The notes below the pieces were generated by a model that was not told where the DNA came from, ran no database searches, and worked only from the letters and a program-made list of their open reading frames with translations. A stretch of 64,000 nt of DNA from Cetobacterium ceti. Lineage in GTDB: Bacteria > Fusobacteriota > Fusobacteriia > Fusobacteriales > Fusobacteriaceae. Below, in pieces: positions 1-9,046 of the stretch. Location of the stretch: assembly GCF_900167275.1 (NCBI RefSeq), contig NZ_FUWX01000009.1, positions 96,251 through 160,250 on the forward strand, read 5' to 3'. The position numbers and the translations under genes are program-made. Position 1 is the first letter of the stretch. Each line of letters starts with the position of its first letter.

Positions 1-1
1 A

Positions 2-874
2 TTTCAGGATAGAGGATATGAAATAAAACAAGGATTAGATATAGTATTTTTTGGAAATATTCCAAATGGAGCAGGACTATCTTCTTCGGCTTCAATAGAA
101 GTCTTAATGGGAACAATTTTAAAAGAGGAATTTAATTTAGATATTTCAATGGTTGAAATAGTTAAAATGTCTCAAAAAGCAGAAAATGAATTTATAGGTG
201 TTAATTGTGGAATAATGGATCAATTTGCAATTGGAATGGGAAAAGAAGATCATGCTATTTTATTAGATTGTAATAGTCTAGAGTATAATTATGCTCCATT
301 TAAATTAAATAATATTTCTATAGTGATAGCTAATACTAATAAAAGAAGAGGTTTAGGTGAGTCAAAATACAATGAAAGAAGAGCTTCTTGTGAGGAAGCA
401 TTAAAAAATTTACAAGAAAATGGAGTTAAAATAAATTCCCTTTGTGAAATGACAATGGAAAAATATTTAGAAGTTGAGAAATATATAAAGTCTTTAGAGG
501 GAAGACAAAGGGTAAAACATGCTGTTTCAGAGAATGAAAGAGTATTAAAAGCTATGGAAAGTTTAAAAGAAAATAATATAGAAGATTTTGGAAAGTTAAT
601 GAATAGTTCTCATAAATCCTTAAAAGAGGATTATGAGGTGACAGGACTAGAATTAGATACATTGGTAGAAGCTGCATGGGAAGAGAAGGGAACTATAGGA
701 GCTAGAATGACAGGAGCAGGATTTGGTGGATGTACTGTAAATTTAGTAGAAGATGCTTGTGTAGATAGGTTCATAAAAAATGTTGGAGAAAAATATAGAA
801 ATAAAACAGGTTTAGAAGCTACATTTTATATTGGAAAACCAGGAGCTGGAGCTAGAAAGTTAGAGGATCGATAA
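2..874 (+). CDS. galK: Galactokinase (5' end cut off by window)
   Basis: Galactokinase phosphorylates galactose to galactose-1-phosphate, the first committed Leloir step, in the cytoplasm. The reading frame is open from base 2, so the gene starts upstream of the window. The visible 290 codons begin shortly before the GHMP-kinase ATP-binding motif PNGAGLSSSAS. They continue through a CGIMDQF segment and a C-terminal GARMTGAGFGGC motif, both typical of galactokinases. About 100 N-terminal residues, including the sugar-binding signature, lie outside. galT follows after one base, so the two genes are certainly co-transcribed and probably translationally coupled. The identification is firm; only the start is missing. 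Confidence 0.95.
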   Translation, partial: FQDRGYEIKQGLDIVFFGNIPNGAGLSSSASIEVLMGTILKEEFNLDISMVEIVKMSQKAENEFIGVNCGIMDQFAIGMGKEDHAILLDCNSLEYNYAPFKLNNISIVIANTNKRRGLGESKYNERRASCEEALKNLQENGVKINSLCEMTMEKYLEVEKYIKSLEGRQRVKHAVSENERVLKAMESLKENNIEDFGKLMNSSHKSLKEDYEVTGLELDTLVEAAWEEKGTIGARMTGAGFGGCTVNLVEDACVDRFIKNVGEKYRNKTGLEATFYIGKPGAGARKLEDR

Positions 875-875
875 A

Positions 876-2375
876 ATGGATAAAATATTTGGGTATATAA
901 ACAATTTAGTAGATTATGGAATTGAAAATAATTTAATAGATAAAGATGATGAAATTTATATAAGAAATGAAATTTTATCTCAATTGAATTTAGATGAATA
1001 TATAAAAATAAATGAAAATATACAATTAAAATATGTAGAAGATATTTTAGATAAGATATGTTCTTGGGCAGTTGAAAAAAAATTAATAGAGGATACTTTG
1101 GGAGAAAGAGAACTGTTTGATACAAAATTAATGGGAATTTTAACAAAAAGACCAAGTGAAGTGATAAGAGAATTTAAAGAAAATTATAAAATTAGTCCAG
1201 AAAAAGCTACGAATAATTTTTATGATTTTTCAAAAAAAAATAATTATATAAGAGAAAAGAGAATTGGAAAAAATTTACATTGGTATTGGAAGAGTAACTT
1301 TGGTCAATTGGAAATAACGGTGAATTTAGCAAAACCTGAAAAAGATCCAAGGGACATTGCAAGGGAAGGAAAATTAAAAAAGTCAACTTATCCAAAATGC
1401 TTATTATGTAAGGAAAATGTAGGATATCAAGGAAGAGGAAATCATCCAGCTAGACAAAATTTAAGAGTAATTCCCTTAGAATTATGTGGGAAAAAATGGA
1501 ATTTGCAATATTCTCCCTATGTATATTATAATGAACATTCAATAATTTTTTCAGATATTCATGAACCTATGAAAATAGGTAGAGAAACTTTTGAAAGAAT
1601 TGTGGATTTCTTAGATTTTTTACCCCATTACTTTATAGGTTCTAATGCAGATTTGCCAATAGTAGGAGGATCTATTTTATCCCATGATCACTATCAAGGG
1701 GGAAAACATGAATTTCCTATGGCTAAGAGTAAAATAGAAAAAGTATTCCAAATAGAAAAATTTCCAGATATAGAATGTGGTAGAGTGAAATGGCCAATGT
1801 CTGTAATAAGAATAAAAGGAAAAAATAAAACTTCTATGGTAGAAGCTAGTGAATATATTTTAAAAAAGTGGAGAGAGTATGAGGATTTAAATGTAGATAT
1901 AAAACCATATACAGAAGAAATCCCTCATAATACAATAACTCCTATTGGAAGAAAAAAAGATAATATTTATGAAATAGATTTAGTTTTAAGAAATAATAGA
2001 ACAACAGATGTATATCCTATGGGAATTTTTCATCCTCATGAAGAAGTACATAATATAAAAAAAGAAAATATAGGGCTTATAGAAGTTATGGGATTAGCTG
2101 TATTACCAGGTAGATTACATAAGGAAATGGAAGATTTAATAAAAATAAGTGAGAAAAAAGAATGGGAAGAAATTATTATTAAAAATGAAAATTTAATAAA
2201 GCATAGAAATTGGTTAAAAAATATTTTAAAAAATAATAAGAAAATTACAAAGGAAATATTAGAGGAAGAGATTGGAAAAACTTTTGAAAAAGTTCTCGAA
2301 CATGGAGGGGTTTTTAAAAGAGATGAAAAGGGAATAATAGCTTTTGATAAATTTCTTGAAAGTTTAAATAGGTAA
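876..2375 (+). CDS. galT: UDP-glucose--hexose-1-phosphate uridylyltransferase, class II
   Basis: Transfers UMP between UDP-glucose and galactose-1-phosphate, the second Leloir step after galactokinase. At 499 residues it is the long class II (Firmicutes-type) GalT, not the roughly 350-residue class I enzyme. The region GGSILSHDHYQGG (about residues 263-275) matches the histidine-rich active-site segment of this class, and a CLLC pair lies near residue 175. The ATG lies one base after the galK stop, so the genes form a galK-galT unit. Transcription probably ends at the hairpin just downstream. No galE or galactose transporter is visible here; they may lie upstream of the window. Confidence 0.95.
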   Translation: MDKIFGYINNLVDYGIENNLIDKDDEIYIRNEILSQLNLDEYIKINENIQLKYVEDILDKICSWAVEKKLIEDTLGERELFDTKLMGILTKRPSEVIREFKENYKISPEKATNNFYDFSKKNNYIREKRIGKNLHWYWKSNFGQLEITVNLAKPEKDPRDIAREGKLKKSTYPKCLLCKENVGYQGRGNHPARQNLRVIPLELCGKKWNLQYSPYVYYNEHSIIFSDIHEPMKIGRETFERIVDFLDFLPHYFIGSNADLPIVGGSILSHDHYQGGKHEFPMAKSKIEKVFQIEKFPDIECGRVKWPMSVIRIKGKNKTSMVEASEYILKKWREYEDLNVDIKPYTEEIPHNTITPIGRKKDNIYEIDLVLRNNRTTDVYPMGIFHPHEEVHNIKKENIGLIEVMGLAVLPGRLHKEMEDLIKISEKKEWEEIIIKNENLIKHRNWLKNILKNNKKITKEILEEEIGKTFEKVLEHGGVFKRDEKGIIAFDKFLESLNR

Positions 2376-2380
2376 AAATA

Positions 2381-2408
2381 AAAAACTCCGACTGTCGGAG
2401 TTTTTGTT
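2381..2408. terminator. Bidirectional intrinsic terminator between galT and the murI-like gene
   Basis: Stem CTCCGA/TCGGAG with a three-base loop, flanked by A5 on the left and T5 on the right. It can act on both strands and serves the convergent galT and racemase-like genes. Confidence 0.9.
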
Positions 2409-2411
2409 TTT

Positions 2412-3200
2412 TTAAAATATTTGATAAACATCAATAGAATTTTTAAGATAGTTTTCTGAAACTTTTTTGAATTTATCTAAATCTTTATTAACAAAAAATT
2501 CTAAACGGCCAGATTTTTCTTGATCATTTAAAAGATTCATTTTATATAAAGTTTTATATAAATCCTTAATCCATTGATCAGCAGGATCAATAATATTTTT
2601 ATTTTTTAAATTTTTTTTAATATCATCTTTAATTAAAGATAAATAACTAGAACCTAAAATAATTGTATCAGAGTCTAAAGAAATATTTTTTAAAGATTTT
2701 TTTAAAATAATTTCATTATCTAAAAAATTATTCCAACCATTTTCTACTAAGTTAGAAAGGGGTGAAACGGTTATAGTTTCATATTTTATATCTAAAGAAT
2801 ATTTTTTTATTTCATCTTCATAAACTTTTTTAAAAGCTGTAAAGGGACTAGTTAGTATGCTTATATGATTATTTTTAGTTTCTTTTAATGCAGCTTTTAT
2901 ATTTTCTTCAATAGGACCTAAAACTGGAAAATCAAATTTTTCTTGTAAATATGGTAGTGCAGCACAAGCAGCAGAACTAGATGCAATTAAAATTATTTTA
3001 CATTGATTTTCATGTAAGAACTCTGCATATAATTTGCAGAGTTCTTTAATTTCTCTTTCAGTTTTAGTTCCATAAAATCCATTTGCTTTGTCAGCAAAAT
3101 AAATAATATTTTCTTTAGGTAATTTTTGTTTAATTTTATTTACAAGGGATAATCCACCAACACCTGAATCGAAAATACCAATATTAAATTTTTTATGCAT
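2412..3200 (-). CDS. Glutamate racemase-like protein lacking both catalytic cysteines
   Basis: The Asp/Glu racemase fold is clear. The N-terminal IGIFDSGVGGLSL motif, the NIIYFADKANGFYGTKTE segment and a C-terminal FFVNKDLDKFKKV tail all align with MurI, and 262 residues is the usual length. However, the first catalytic motif, normally ACNTAS, reads ASSSAAC. The second, normally LGCTHYPL, reads LGSSYLSL. Both catalytic cysteines and the following histidine are therefore replaced, and I checked this in the nucleotide sequence. Classical two-base racemisation looks impossible. The gene lies 15 bp after gltS on the same strand, suggesting a glutamate-linked binding, regulatory or altered catalytic role. 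A genuine murI should exist elsewhere. Confidence 0.85.
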   Translation of the reverse strand: MHKKFNIGIFDSGVGGLSLVNKIKQKLPKENIIYFADKANGFYGTKTEREIKELCKLYAEFLHENQCKIILIASSSAACAALPYLQEKFDFPVLGPIEENIKAALKETKNNHISILTSPFTAFKKVYEDEIKKYSLDIKYETITVSPLSNLVENGWNNFLDNEIILKKSLKNISLDSDTIILGSSYLSLIKDDIKKNLKNKNIIDPADQWIKDLYKTLYKMNLLNDQEKSGRLEFFVNKDLDKFKKVSENYLKNSIDVYQIF

Positions 3201-3215
3201 TTTAAAGCCTCTTTT

Positions 3216-4412
3216 CTACCCAAATATATTTATGAATAATGTTATTATTGCAGCATTAACGAAATCTATAAATAATGATCCTACAAGAGGAATAACGAAG
3301 AAAGCATTAGGAGATGGTCCATTAGCAGTTGTAAAAGTTTCCATATTTGCCATAGCATTAGGAGTAGCTCCCATTCCAAAACCACAATGTCCTGTAGCTA
3401 ATACGGCAGCATCATAATCTCTCCCCATTATATTAAATGTTACAAAATGAGCATAAAGGGCCATTATAATAGTTTGAACTACTAACATTACAACTAAAGG
3501 TAGTGCTAAGGCAGCAAGTTCCCATAATCTCATAGTCATAAGAGCCATTGCTAAGAATAACTGTAAAGAAATATTTCCAATTATATTTATACTGTGAAGA
3601 GGTAACTCTTTTTTTGAAGAATCAAATATATTTCTAAATATAGCAGCTATTAACATAGGACCTATGTATGGAGGCAAAGTTACCCCAAATGTTTTAGCAA
3701 AAGGGCCAACAAAACTTCCAATTCCCATTGAAATTGCTATAAAAACAATAGCTTTAAATATTGTAGCTTCACTGGCATTTTGAACTGTATCTTTTTCTAA
3801 AGTTTCGTCTGTGTATAAAGGAGTTTCTTCGTCATATGATTTTAATTGATGTTTTAACATAAGTCTTTTGGCAATAGGTCCACCAATCATACAACCAGCA
3901 ACTAAACCAAATGTAGCTGAAGCTATGGCAACTGATAAAGCTCCGTGGGCACCAGCAGCTTCTAGAACAGGACCAAAAGCACCGGAAGTTCCATGTCCTC
4001 CTGTTAAAGGAACAGAACCAGCGGCTAGACCAAGTAAAGGATTTAATCCAAACATTTTAGCCATACCAACACCGGCTAAGTTTTGTATAATAACAAGAAG
4101 AACTGCTACAGCTAAGAATATGAAAACTTGAATTCCACCTTTTTTTAACATTTTTAAACTTGCTAAAAAACCAATTGTGGTGAAAAATGCAATCATTAAA
4201 AGATCTTTTAAATTTCCATCAAAGGAAAATGTAAAGGAATTAGTACTATGACCAATTAAAGTAAAAATAGCAAAAATTACTCCTCCTATTACTGGAGCTG
4301 GAATAAAAAATTTCTCAAAAAAAGAAATTTTAGCTTTAATATATCTACCGATTAGAAGTAAAATAATTGCTATAGCCAAAGTTTGAGCCATATTGAAAGT
4401 ATATTGGAACAT
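3216..4412 (-). CDS. gltS: Sodium/glutamate symporter
   Basis: Inner-membrane Na+-driven glutamate importer of the ESS/GltS family. The 398-residue product has about ten hydrophobic segments and the two glycine-rich hairpin regions typical of GltS: one near GSVPLTGGHGTSGAFGP and its mirror near ATGHCGFGMGATPNAMANM. I chose the ATG at 4412 because AAAGGAGG lies 9 bases upstream and the length then equals the family norm; an upstream in-frame extension of 16 residues lacks a ribosome-binding site. It is first in a two-gene minus-strand unit with the racemase-like gene. Confidence 0.93.
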   Translation of the reverse strand: MFQYTFNMAQTLAIAIILLLIGRYIKAKISFFEKFFIPAPVIGGVIFAIFTLIGHSTNSFTFSFDGNLKDLLMIAFFTTIGFLASLKMLKKGGIQVFIFLAVAVLLVIIQNLAGVGMAKMFGLNPLLGLAAGSVPLTGGHGTSGAFGPVLEAAGAHGALSVAIASATFGLVAGCMIGGPIAKRLMLKHQLKSYDEETPLYTDETLEKDTVQNASEATIFKAIVFIAISMGIGSFVGPFAKTFGVTLPPYIGPMLIAAIFRNIFDSSKKELPLHSINIIGNISLQLFLAMALMTMRLWELAALALPLVVMLVVQTIIMALYAHFVTFNIMGRDYDAAVLATGHCGFGMGATPNAMANMETFTTANGPSPNAFFVIPLVGSLFIDFVNAAIITLFINIFG

Positions 4413-4448
4413 AATTTGATGCCTCCTTTTTTTAAGTATCCTAATATA

Positions 4449-4476
4449 ATAATACACCAATTAATCATATAGTCAA
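4449..4476 (-). promoter_or_regulatory. Probable sigma70-type promoter of gltS
   Basis: On the minus strand, TTGACT (4476-4471) is followed after 16 bp by TATTAT (4454-4449). The resulting leader before the gltS start is about 35 nt. The rest of the 272-bp gap up to 4684 is AT-rich and must also hold the promoter of the Bat operon, which I could not place with confidence. Confidence 0.6.
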
Positions 4477-4684
4477 TAATCTGAACACATTCAAAAAATA
4501 AATTTATAAAATATAAAAAATGAATTGCATATTTACAATAAATTTAAATTGTATATTAAAATATATCTAGAAAGAAATTTTTATTTCATTTAAAATAATC
4601 ATAAATAGAGAGTTTTTTAAAACTTCTTAGGACTTTTAAACGTCAATTAAATGTAGAAATTTTTATTAGATTCAAGGAGGAAGA

Positions 4685-5614
4685 ATGAATAAGTTACAAG
4701 AGTTGAAAAATGAAATATCAAAAAAAGTTATTGGACAAGAGGATATGGTAAATAAAATTTTAATTGGAATTTTTACTGGAAATCATATTCTGTTAGAAGG
4801 TCTTCCTGGACTTGCAAAATCTTTAACTGTAAATACTTTAGCTGAAACTTTAGGGTTAAAATTTTCAAGAATCCAGTTCACTCCAGATTTACTTCCAAGT
4901 GATATTATAGGAACAGAAATTTATAATGAAAAAACAGGAGAATTTAGAACTAAAAAAGGTCCTATTTTTGGTAACATAATTCTTGCTGATGAAATAAATA
5001 GAGCACCAGCTAAGGTTCAATCTGCACTTTTAGAAGCTATGCAAGAAAAACAAGTTACAATTGGGAATGAAACATTTAAATTGGATAAGCCTTTTGTAGT
5101 TTTAGCAACTCAAAACCCCATAGAACAAGATGGGACTTATGCTCTTCCAGAAGCTCAACAGGATAGGTTTTTAATGAAAGTAAAAATAGAATATCCAACT
5201 AGAGATGAAGAAAGAAAAATTTTAAATTTAATAACAGAGGGATATGACTTTGATGCTATAAAAATCAATACTATTTTAAGTGAAGAGGAATTAGAAAGAA
5301 TAAAAAATGATATAAAAAGTATTTATATTGATGAAAAATTAAAAAATTATATTTTAGATATAGTATTTAAATCTAGAGAAAAGTCTAATTATATAGCTTG
5401 TGGAGCATCTCCTAGAGCTACAATATCTTTAGTTATTTCAGCTAAGGGACATGCTTATTTAAATGGAAGAGAAGCTGTTATGCCAGAGGATATTAAAGCT
5501 GTTGTTTATGATGTTTTACGTCATAGAATTATTTTAACATATGAAGCTGAAGCAGAGGAAAAAACAATAGAGGATGTTATAAATGAGATTTTAAATAGTG
5601 TAACATTACCATAG
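4685..5614 (+). CDS. MoxR-family AAA+ ATPase (Bat operon)
   Basis: Cytoplasmic AAA+ chaperone-like ATPase of the MoxR family, thought to act on von Willebrand factor A (VWA) proteins encoded beside it. The Walker A loop GLPGLAKS is at about residues 39-46, and the Walker B and following region IILADEINRAP is near residues 98-108. The sensor I region reads ATQNPIEQDGTYALPEAQQDRF, a MoxR hallmark. The length of 309 residues is normal. A strong AAGGAGG precedes the ATG. It is the first gene of a seven-gene run ending with batD, in the classic order MoxR, DUF58, small membrane protein, two VWA proteins, TPR-like protein, BatD. Confidence 0.93.
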   Translation: MNKLQELKNEISKKVIGQEDMVNKILIGIFTGNHILLEGLPGLAKSLTVNTLAETLGLKFSRIQFTPDLLPSDIIGTEIYNEKTGEFRTKKGPIFGNIILADEINRAPAKVQSALLEAMQEKQVTIGNETFKLDKPFVVLATQNPIEQDGTYALPEAQQDRFLMKVKIEYPTRDEERKILNLITEGYDFDAIKINTILSEEELERIKNDIKSIYIDEKLKNYILDIVFKSREKSNYIACGASPRATISLVISAKGHAYLNGREAVMPEDIKAVVYDVLRHRIILTYEAEAEEKTIEDVINEILNSVTLP

Positions 5615-5623
5615 AGGTGAATT

Positions 5624-6436
5624 ATGGATAAGAATCAATTATTGAAAAAAATAAGAGAGATAGAGATAAAATCAACAATTCTTGCAAATACAATATTTGC
5701 TGGAGAATATCATTCGTGTTTAAAGGGAAATGGAATGGAATTTTCAGAAATAAGAAGATATTCTCCTGGAGATGATGTAAAAAAAATAGATTGGAAAGTT
5801 ACTGCAAAACAAAAAAAAGCTTATGTGAAGGAGTTTGTTGAAGAAAGAGAACTTCCTGTATTTTTATTAGTGGATATGTCCTATTCAGATAATTTTGAGG
5901 ATAAAAGAAATTTAATAAGTGAGCTAGTAGCGAGTTTAGCCTTTAGTGCAAATAAAAATGGGGATAGAGTTGGAGGACTTTTTTTTACTGAAAAAGTTGA
6001 AAAAATTATACCGCTTAGAAAAGGTAAAAAACATATTTTGTCTCTTGTGGAAAATTTGTTAACATATAAAACAAAATACAAAGGAACAGATATAAAAGAA
6101 GCTCTTAGATATTTTGGAAAGATGTTTAAAAAAAGAGGAATAGTATTTGTTATTTCAGATTTTTTAGATGAGGGGTATGAAAGAGATTTGAAAATGCTTC
6201 AAAGAAGACATGAAGTTATTTCTATAGAAATTAGAGATAGAAAATATGAAAAGTTACCAAAGGGAGCTATTTTTACTTTAGAAGATTCTGAAAGTGGAGA
6301 GGAAATAATAGTTGAAAATATAGGGAGAGAGCTTTCTTTAGAAGGTGTGAATTTAAAGGGGGGAATTAAAATTTATACTGATGAAGATTATGTTATAAAG
6401 CTATCTAATTACTTTAGGAGGAGGAGAAGACGATGA
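5624..6436 (+). CDS. DUF58 domain protein (Bat operon)
   Basis: Member of the DUF58 family, which accompanies MoxR ATPases. The conserved core EFSEIRRYSPGDDVKKIDWKVTAK is at about residues 39-62. It is followed by a VWA-like segment beginning VFLLVDMSYS. The 270-residue protein has no membrane segment and is probably cytoplasmic. It starts 9 bp after the MoxR gene and its stop overlaps the next start (ATGA), so it is translationally coupled. The biochemical role of DUF58 is not established. Confidence 0.9.
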   Translation: MDKNQLLKKIREIEIKSTILANTIFAGEYHSCLKGNGMEFSEIRRYSPGDDVKKIDWKVTAKQKKAYVKEFVEERELPVFLLVDMSYSDNFEDKRNLISELVASLAFSANKNGDRVGGLFFTEKVEKIIPLRKGKKHILSLVENLLTYKTKYKGTDIKEALRYFGKMFKKRGIVFVISDFLDEGYERDLKMLQRRHEVISIEIRDRKYEKLPKGAIFTLEDSESGEEIIVENIGRELSLEGVNLKGGIKIYTDEDYVIKLSNYFRRRRRR

Positions 6437-7125
6437 AAAAAATTATAGTTTTCTTCTTTTGTAGTTTTTTATTTGCCTTTGGGGAGCCTTATCACATAGG
6501 AGATAAAATAGGTTTAAATATAAAAAATTTAAAAAAAGATGAAATTAAGGAAAGTTTAAAGAAGTGGGAAATTGATAAAATAGAAGGTAAGAATAAAGAT
6601 TATAATGTATATTTTCATACTTATAGTTCTGGAGAAAAAGATATTATTTTAGGAGACAAAAATCTAAAAATAAATATAGTTCCTCTGACAGAGAGTAAAG
6701 ATATGAAAATATTTACTAATTTTGAAAATCTAGAAAATACAGTTGTAAAAAAAGATTATCCCTATTTAGGAATAGGTCTAGGTATAATTGGTATCTTTTT
6801 ATTTTTAATAAGTTGTTTATGGTTTATTGTAGACTATTTACATAGTCCTAAATATATTTTTAATAAAAAACTTAAAAAAATTAATGAAAATAATTGGCCA
6901 GAGGAATTAAGTTTTATAATAAGAGAGTATATTGATAGAATTTATAATAGTAAATTTTTATATGGAGAGTATATAAAAATTGGAATTTTAACTGAAAAAG
7001 ATATACAACTTTTAAAAAGATTTGATTATTTAAAATTTACTCCAAAAAAAAATGGAGATTTTGAAGAAATGAAAAAAGAAGTTTTAAATTTGTATGAAAG
7101 AATAGGGGATGATAAAAATGTTTAA
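6433..7125 (+). CDS. Bat operon small membrane protein, DUF4381-like by position
   Basis: I do not recognise a clear family. The 230-residue product has an N-terminal hydrophobic signal (residues 1-17) and a periplasmic region of about 90 residues. A single membrane segment (about 111-136) and a charged cytoplasmic tail of about 90 residues containing WPEELSFIIREYIDRIYNSK follow. Topology and gene position between DUF58 and the first VWA gene match the small DUF4381-type protein of Bat operons. It overlaps DUF58 by 4 bp and the next gene by several bases, so it is part of the same translationally coupled unit. Confidence 0.65.
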   Translation: MKKIIVFFFCSFLFAFGEPYHIGDKIGLNIKNLKKDEIKESLKKWEIDKIEGKNKDYNVYFHTYSSGEKDIILGDKNLKINIVPLTESKDMKIFTNFENLENTVVKKDYPYLGIGLGIIGIFLFLISCLWFIVDYLHSPKYIFNKKLKKINENNWPEELSFIIREYIDRIYNSKFLYGEYIKIGILTEKDIQLLKRFDYLKFTPKKNGDFEEMKKEVLNLYERIGDDKNV

Positions 7126-8077
7126 ATTTGAATATCCCTACATTTTATTTTTAATATTACCTTTATTGTATTTATTTTTTAGAAAAAAAAATTTAGGAGC
7201 AGTGAAAGTTCCAGGAATTTCACAAATAAAAAAATATAGTAAAAAATCTAAAAAATATTTATGGGGAAAAATATTTATTTTATTAAGTTTAATACTTATG
7301 ATAGTTGCTTTAAGTAGACCTCAAGAGATAAATAGAAATAAAAAAATTAAAAGGGATGGAATAGATATAGTTGTAGCTTTAGATTTATCTCGTTCTATGT
7401 TGCAACAAGATTTTAAACCTAATAGATTAGGAAGGGCAAAGGAAGTACTAAAAACTTTTGTGGATAAAAGAGACAATGATAGAATTTCTTTAGTTGTTTT
7501 TGGAGGAGATGCTTATACTAAAGTTCCTTTAACTTTTGACCATAGGGTAATTGATGAAACAATTTCAAAATTATCAGTGAACGATATAACAAGTAATAAT
7601 AGAACAGCTATAGGAATGGGATTAGGTGTAGCTTTAAATAGATTAAAGAACTCTAAGGCTAAATCTAAAGTTGTTATTTTATTAACTGATGGAGAAAATA
7701 ACTCTGGAGAAATGAATCCAATAGAAGCTGGAAAATTAGCTAAGGAAATGGGAATAAAAGTTTATACAGTGGGAATTGGTGCTCGAGAAATGGAAGTTCC
7801 TGGATTTTTTGGAACTCAAAAAATAAAAAATACAGAACTAGATGAAAACTTATTAATGGAAATTAGTAAATTAAGTGATGGAAAATATTTTAGAGCTGGA
7901 AATCAACAGGAATTTAATGAAATTTTTAATCAAATTGATAAATTAGAAAAAACAAAAATAGAGGGTAGAGACTTTTATGATAAAGTTGAACTATACGAAC
8001 CTTTAGTTAAAATAGCTTTAATTTTATTATTAATAGGAACTATTTTTGAATCTATTGTTTTTGTAAGAATACCTTAG
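7118..8077 (+). CDS. batA: BatA-like von Willebrand factor A membrane protein
   Basis: VWA-domain protein of the Bat (aerotolerance) operon. Two N-terminal membrane segments (about residues 5-22 and 50-66) are followed by a VWA domain. Its metal-ion-dependent adhesion motif DLSRS is at about residues 89-93 and a conserved LTDGENNSG loop follows. A third membrane segment lies near the C-terminus (about 295-315). I chose the ATG at 7118 because AGGGG lies 9 bases upstream; an in-frame ATG at 7109 abuts that site and is too close. The start lies within the end of the preceding gene. It is paralogous to the next gene. Confidence 0.9.
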   Translation: MFKFEYPYILFLILPLLYLFFRKKNLGAVKVPGISQIKKYSKKSKKYLWGKIFILLSLILMIVALSRPQEINRNKKIKRDGIDIVVALDLSRSMLQQDFKPNRLGRAKEVLKTFVDKRDNDRISLVVFGGDAYTKVPLTFDHRVIDETISKLSVNDITSNNRTAIGMGLGVALNRLKNSKAKSKVVILLTDGENNSGEMNPIEAGKLAKEMGIKVYTVGIGAREMEVPGFFGTQKIKNTELDENLLMEISKLSDGKYFRAGNQQEFNEIFNQIDKLEKTKIEGRDFYDKVELYEPLVKIALILLLIGTIFESIVFVRIP

Positions 8078-8086
8078 GAGGAGATT

Positions 8087-9046
8087 ATGGAATTTGGAAA
8101 TAAAGAAAATATTATATATATAATTATTCCTATCCTTCTTTTTATAATTCTTTTATTAGGTTTAAGAAAAAGAGAAAATATTTTAAAAAATATAGGGCTT
8201 TTTAGTAAAAGAGGAATAGAAATTTTAAAAATATTTTTAATAACTTGTGGAGGACTTTTGGTATTTATAAGTTTATTATCTCCACAGAGATTAAAAGAGG
8301 ATGAAAAAATTCAAGTAAAGGGAAGTAATGTTTATGCTTTAATTGATATTTCACGATCTATGTTAACAAAGGATGTTTATCCTAATAGATTAGAAGGGGC
8401 AAAAAGATCTCTTAATGAAATTTTAGATGGATTAAAAGGTGATAGAATAGGGTTTATACCTTTTTCAGATAGTGCTTATGTGCAAATGCCACTTACAGAT
8501 GATTATTCCATGGGAAAGAATTATGTAAATGCCATTGATAGTAATTTAATTTCTGGTGGAGGAACAAAACTTTTAGAAGGATTGGAATTGGCAAATAAAT
8601 CCTTTGAAGAAAGTGGAGTTGACCATAAAATAGTTATTATTTTAACTGATGGGGGAGATTATGATAAGAATATAATTGAATATGCAAAGAATAATAAATT
8701 AAAAGTCTATGTAATTGGTGTAGGAACTGAAGATGGAGGGGTTATCCCTGGAAAAGTTGGCTTTTTAAAAGATAAAAATGGAAATACAGTTATTAGTAAA
8801 TTGAATGATAAATTTATGAAAGAATTAGCTAATGAAACTGGTGGAAAATTTTATGAAGTTAATAATTTAACAGATGGAACTAAAATTCTTTTAAGAGATA
8901 TAAAAAGTTTAGAAGGAAAAAATATTCGTGAGGAAAATTTAAAAGTTTATAAGAAATATTATCAAATTCCTTTGGGAATAGGAATTATTTTAATTCTTTG
9001 TGGATATTTATTAAAAAGAGGAATAAGGGAGGAATATAATGACTAA
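8087..9046 (+). CDS. batB: BatB-like von Willebrand factor A membrane protein
   Basis: Second VWA protein of the Bat operon, the same size as BatA and with the same layout: two N-terminal membrane segments, a VWA domain, and a C-terminal membrane segment (about residues 292-309). The metal-binding motif DISRS is at about residues 87-91 and the LTDGGDYD loop follows the central strand. TPR proteins of the BatC type usually partner with it, and the next gene overlaps its end by 8 bp. The function of Bat proteins is debated (oxidative or envelope stress); no more specific role can be read here. Confidence 0.9.
   Translation: MEFGNKENIIYIIIPILLFIILLLGLRKRENILKNIGLFSKRGIEILKIFLITCGGLLVFISLLSPQRLKEDEKIQVKGSNVYALIDISRSMLTKDVYPNRLEGAKRSLNEILDGLKGDRIGFIPFSDSAYVQMPLTDDYSMGKNYVNAIDSNLISGGGTKLLEGLELANKSFEESGVDHKIVIILTDGGDYDKNIIEYAKNNKLKVYVIGVGTEDGGVIPGKVGFLKDKNGNTVISKLNDKFMKELANETGGKFYEVNNLTDGTKILLRDIKSLEGKNIREENLKVYKKYYQIPLGIGIILILCGYLLKRGIREEYND

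Noticed and set aside
3868..4131. 87-residue open frame on the plus strand inside gltS
   Set aside because: Lies antisense to the strongly supported gltS gene, has no ribosome-binding site and an amino-acid make-up typical of a shadow frame.
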